From Antrihabitans stalactiti (GTDB lineage Bacteria > Actinomycetota > Actinomycetes > Mycobacteriales > Mycobacteriaceae), in contig NZ_VCQU01000002.1 of NCBI RefSeq assembly GCF_012932915.1, positions 124,001 through 188,000 of the forward strand: 64,000 nt of DNA, read 5' to 3'. The position numbers and the translations under genes are program-made. Shown in pieces: positions 62,942 to 64,000 of this stretch (within the stretch, counting starts at the first letter, position 1; the number at the start of each line of letters is the position of its first letter). The notes below the pieces were generated by a model. The model was not told the DNA's origin and searched no databases. It worked only from the letters and a program-made list of their open reading frames with translations.

Positions 62942-63661
62942 TCACTGCTCAGTAGTAGGTCCGGTCGAATCGATGCGGGCCAGAAGTTGCTCGAGATCGT
63001 CGTCGAAGTCGTCGGTCGAGCGATCGCGGGACAGAGTCGCCTTCAGTCGCTTCAGATGCTCATAGCCGTCCAGATTCACAGTGTCGCTTCGCACGTCGGC
63101 GCCAGCCACCTCGAGGAGCAGGTGACCCAACAGGAATGTGGTGAACGAGCGGTATGCCGACGCAGCGGATTCGTCGTCGAAGTCGTGGGCAATGAGCGTA
63201 TCGAGAAATGTGTCCAACCACCGGAGGCTGCGCAACGGTGGGCGTACCCACGGCTCGCGAGGTGGGTTGGTGGCTATCAGTGGGAACAACTGCGGATGCG
63301 CGTGCGCGGCCTTTCGGACGTTGTCTGCGACGCGGACCATGAAATCTTGCCAGCCGTCTTCGGCATCGCGGGTACGGAGATGATCGGCATGCAACGTCTC
63401 CATCATTCGGTCGACGATTCCGTTCAGCAGATCGTCGCGACCGGACACATACCTGTAGAGCGCCATAGCCTCCACCCCGCATGCCGTCCCGAGGCGACGC
63501 ATATTCAGATGGTGAAGGCCGCCCTGATCCACCAATTGTATTGCGGTATCGAGGATCAAGTCGCGACTCAACTGTCGTCGATGGTCGCCCGCGATCCGGT
63601 GTGCGGTGTCGTCGGCACGGACGTCGGTCGTTCGAGCGCTGTAACGCTCAGGGTCACCCAC
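62942..63661 (-). CDS. TetR-family regulator, paralogue 2
   Basis: 239 residues from GTG 63661, which follows AGAGGA. Shares LNMRRLGTACGVEAMALYRYVSG, PPREPWVRPPLRSLRWLDTF and YRSFTTFLLGHLLLEV with paralogue 1. The upstream extension to 63730 lacks family sequence. The GTTTAC palindrome at 63743 lies between it and the divergent csbD gene, so it probably controls both. Confidence 0.9.
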   Translation of the reverse strand: MGDPERYSARTTDVRADDTAHRIAGDHRRQLSRDLILDTAIQLVDQGGLHHLNMRRLGTACGVEAMALYRYVSGRDDLLNGIVDRMMETLHADHLRTRDAEDGWQDFMVRVADNVRKAAHAHPQLFPLIATNPPREPWVRPPLRSLRWLDTFLDTLIAHDFDDESAASAYRSFTTFLLGHLLLEVAGADVRSDTVNLDGYEHLKRLKATLSRDRSTDDFDDDLEQLLARIDSTGPTTEQ

Positions 63662-63742
63662 GGAAATCCTCTTTGTCGATGGTGTGAATTGGGAATACCC
63701 AGACCGGGTGGATGCCAACCAGAGCGACATCGGATGGAGCCT

Positions 63743-63768
63743 GTTTACAAAGTAAACTGGCGGGGTAA
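63743..63768 (+). promoter_or_regulatory. TetR operator overlapping a SigB/SigF-like csbD promoter
   Basis: GTTTACAAAGTAAAC (63743-63757) is a perfect palindrome. GTTT at 63743, 16 bp, then GGGTAA at 63763-63768 matches general-stress sigma promoters with the same spacing as upstream of the STAS gene. Confidence 0.6.
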
Positions 63769-63813
63769 CTCCACCGCAGCGGCGTGAACCCGCGCTGCCA
63801 ACTGGTGGAAGGA

Positions 63814-64000
63814 ATGCAATTGAGCAACGACAGCGGAGTAGAAGCCGGAATCAAGGGCGTCGTCGAGGACGTCAAGGGAAAGGTGAAGGAAGCCGCAGGC
63901 AACGTCGTCGGTGACGATTCGCTCAAGCGTGAGGGCGATGCGCAGCAGGACAAGGCCGAGGCGCAGCGTGACGTCGCGGCAAAAGAGGCTCAGGCCGAGA
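63814..64000 (+). CDS. CsbD-family stress protein (3' end cut by window)
   Basis: 62 codons visible from ATG 63814 (GGAAGGA upstream). VEAGIKGVVEDVKGKVKEAA followed by GNVVGDDSLKREGDAQQDKAEAQRD is the CsbD signature; the Lys/Glu/Ala-rich tail continues past the edge. Members are small, hydrophilic general-stress proteins of unclear mechanism. Confidence 0.92.
   Translation, partial: MQLSNDSGVEAGIKGVVEDVKGKVKEAAGNVVGDDSLKREGDAQQDKAEAQRDVAAKEAQAE

Noticed and set aside
1-64000. CRISPR array, prophage or intact insertion sequence
   Set aside because: No regularly spaced repeats, phage structural genes or transposase frames were seen.

Overview
The window reads as chromosomal DNA of a high-GC actinobacterium of the order Mycobacteriales, most like Rhodococcus or Nocardia. 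The main evidence is gene order. From about 3.0 to 27.3 kb the genes hrcA-dnaJ2-rsmE-phoH-ybeY-corC-like-cdd-like-era-recO-uppS-YbjN-zur-smtB-glyS ... TPM-dgt-dnaG-YtxH-tRNA-Asn follow the order known from Mycobacterium tuberculosis (Rv2374c to Rv2342). Many GTG/TTG starts, 1-8 bp gene overlaps, F420-type oxidoreductases and a long-chain Z-prenyl diphosphate synthase fit the same group.

Layout. 0-3 kb: a LysR regulator divergent from a Tat-exported class A beta-lactamase lipoprotein, then hemW. 3-10.4 kb: the stress, ribosome-maturation and RNA-processing operon hrcA to era. 10.4-14 kb: an insertion between era and recO, made of a neprosin-like protein divergent from a Kp43-like subtilase, plus a small zinc-ribbon protein. 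14.3-18.5 kb: recO, uppS, a YbjN protein, the zinc regulators zur/smtB, and glyS. 18.5-20.9 kb: a DUF6875 + GNAT-like + MerR block. 20.9-27.3 kb: a TPM membrane protein, a YdcF-like protein, dgt, dnaG, a YtxH-like protein and tRNA-Asn.

27.3-43 kb is accessory: an orphan HicB-like protein, CorA, a membrane GGDEF-EAL protein, a DUF3558-like lipoprotein followed by a decayed SGNH hydrolase, a DUF6394 membrane protein with a TrkA-type potassium channel, and a 1646-residue (pseudo)kinase-ATPase-GAF-GGDEF protein. An acyl-CoA dehydrogenase/phosphotransferase/DUF6285 operon ends this stretch. 43-52 kb holds two complete four-gene OpuC-type compatible-solute ABC transporters in the same orientation. 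Between them lie a NUDIX hydrolase and a TauD-like dioxygenase preceded by a cysteine-rich leader peptide and an overlapping hairpin. 52-55 kb: an acyl-CoA-dehydrogenase-like/LLM/HxlR operon. 55-61.5 kb: small secreted and membrane proteins, a serine hydrolase broken by an in-frame amber codon, a strong bidirectional terminator and tRNA-Met. 61.5-64 kb: a stress module of STAS, two paralogous convergent TetR regulators and CsbD, linked by GTTTAC-N3-GTAAAC operators that overlap SigB/SigF-like promoters.

Two families of intergenic palindromes are present. One (four copies, about 44 bp) occurs twice as an inverted pair: one pair brackets hemW, the other the DUF6875/GNAT/MerR block. The other (two copies, 46 bp, 22-bp arms) lies after era and next to the DUF6285 operon. 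No CRISPR array, intact IS element or prophage was seen. DUF names and family assignments are from memory of the families; no database search was run.
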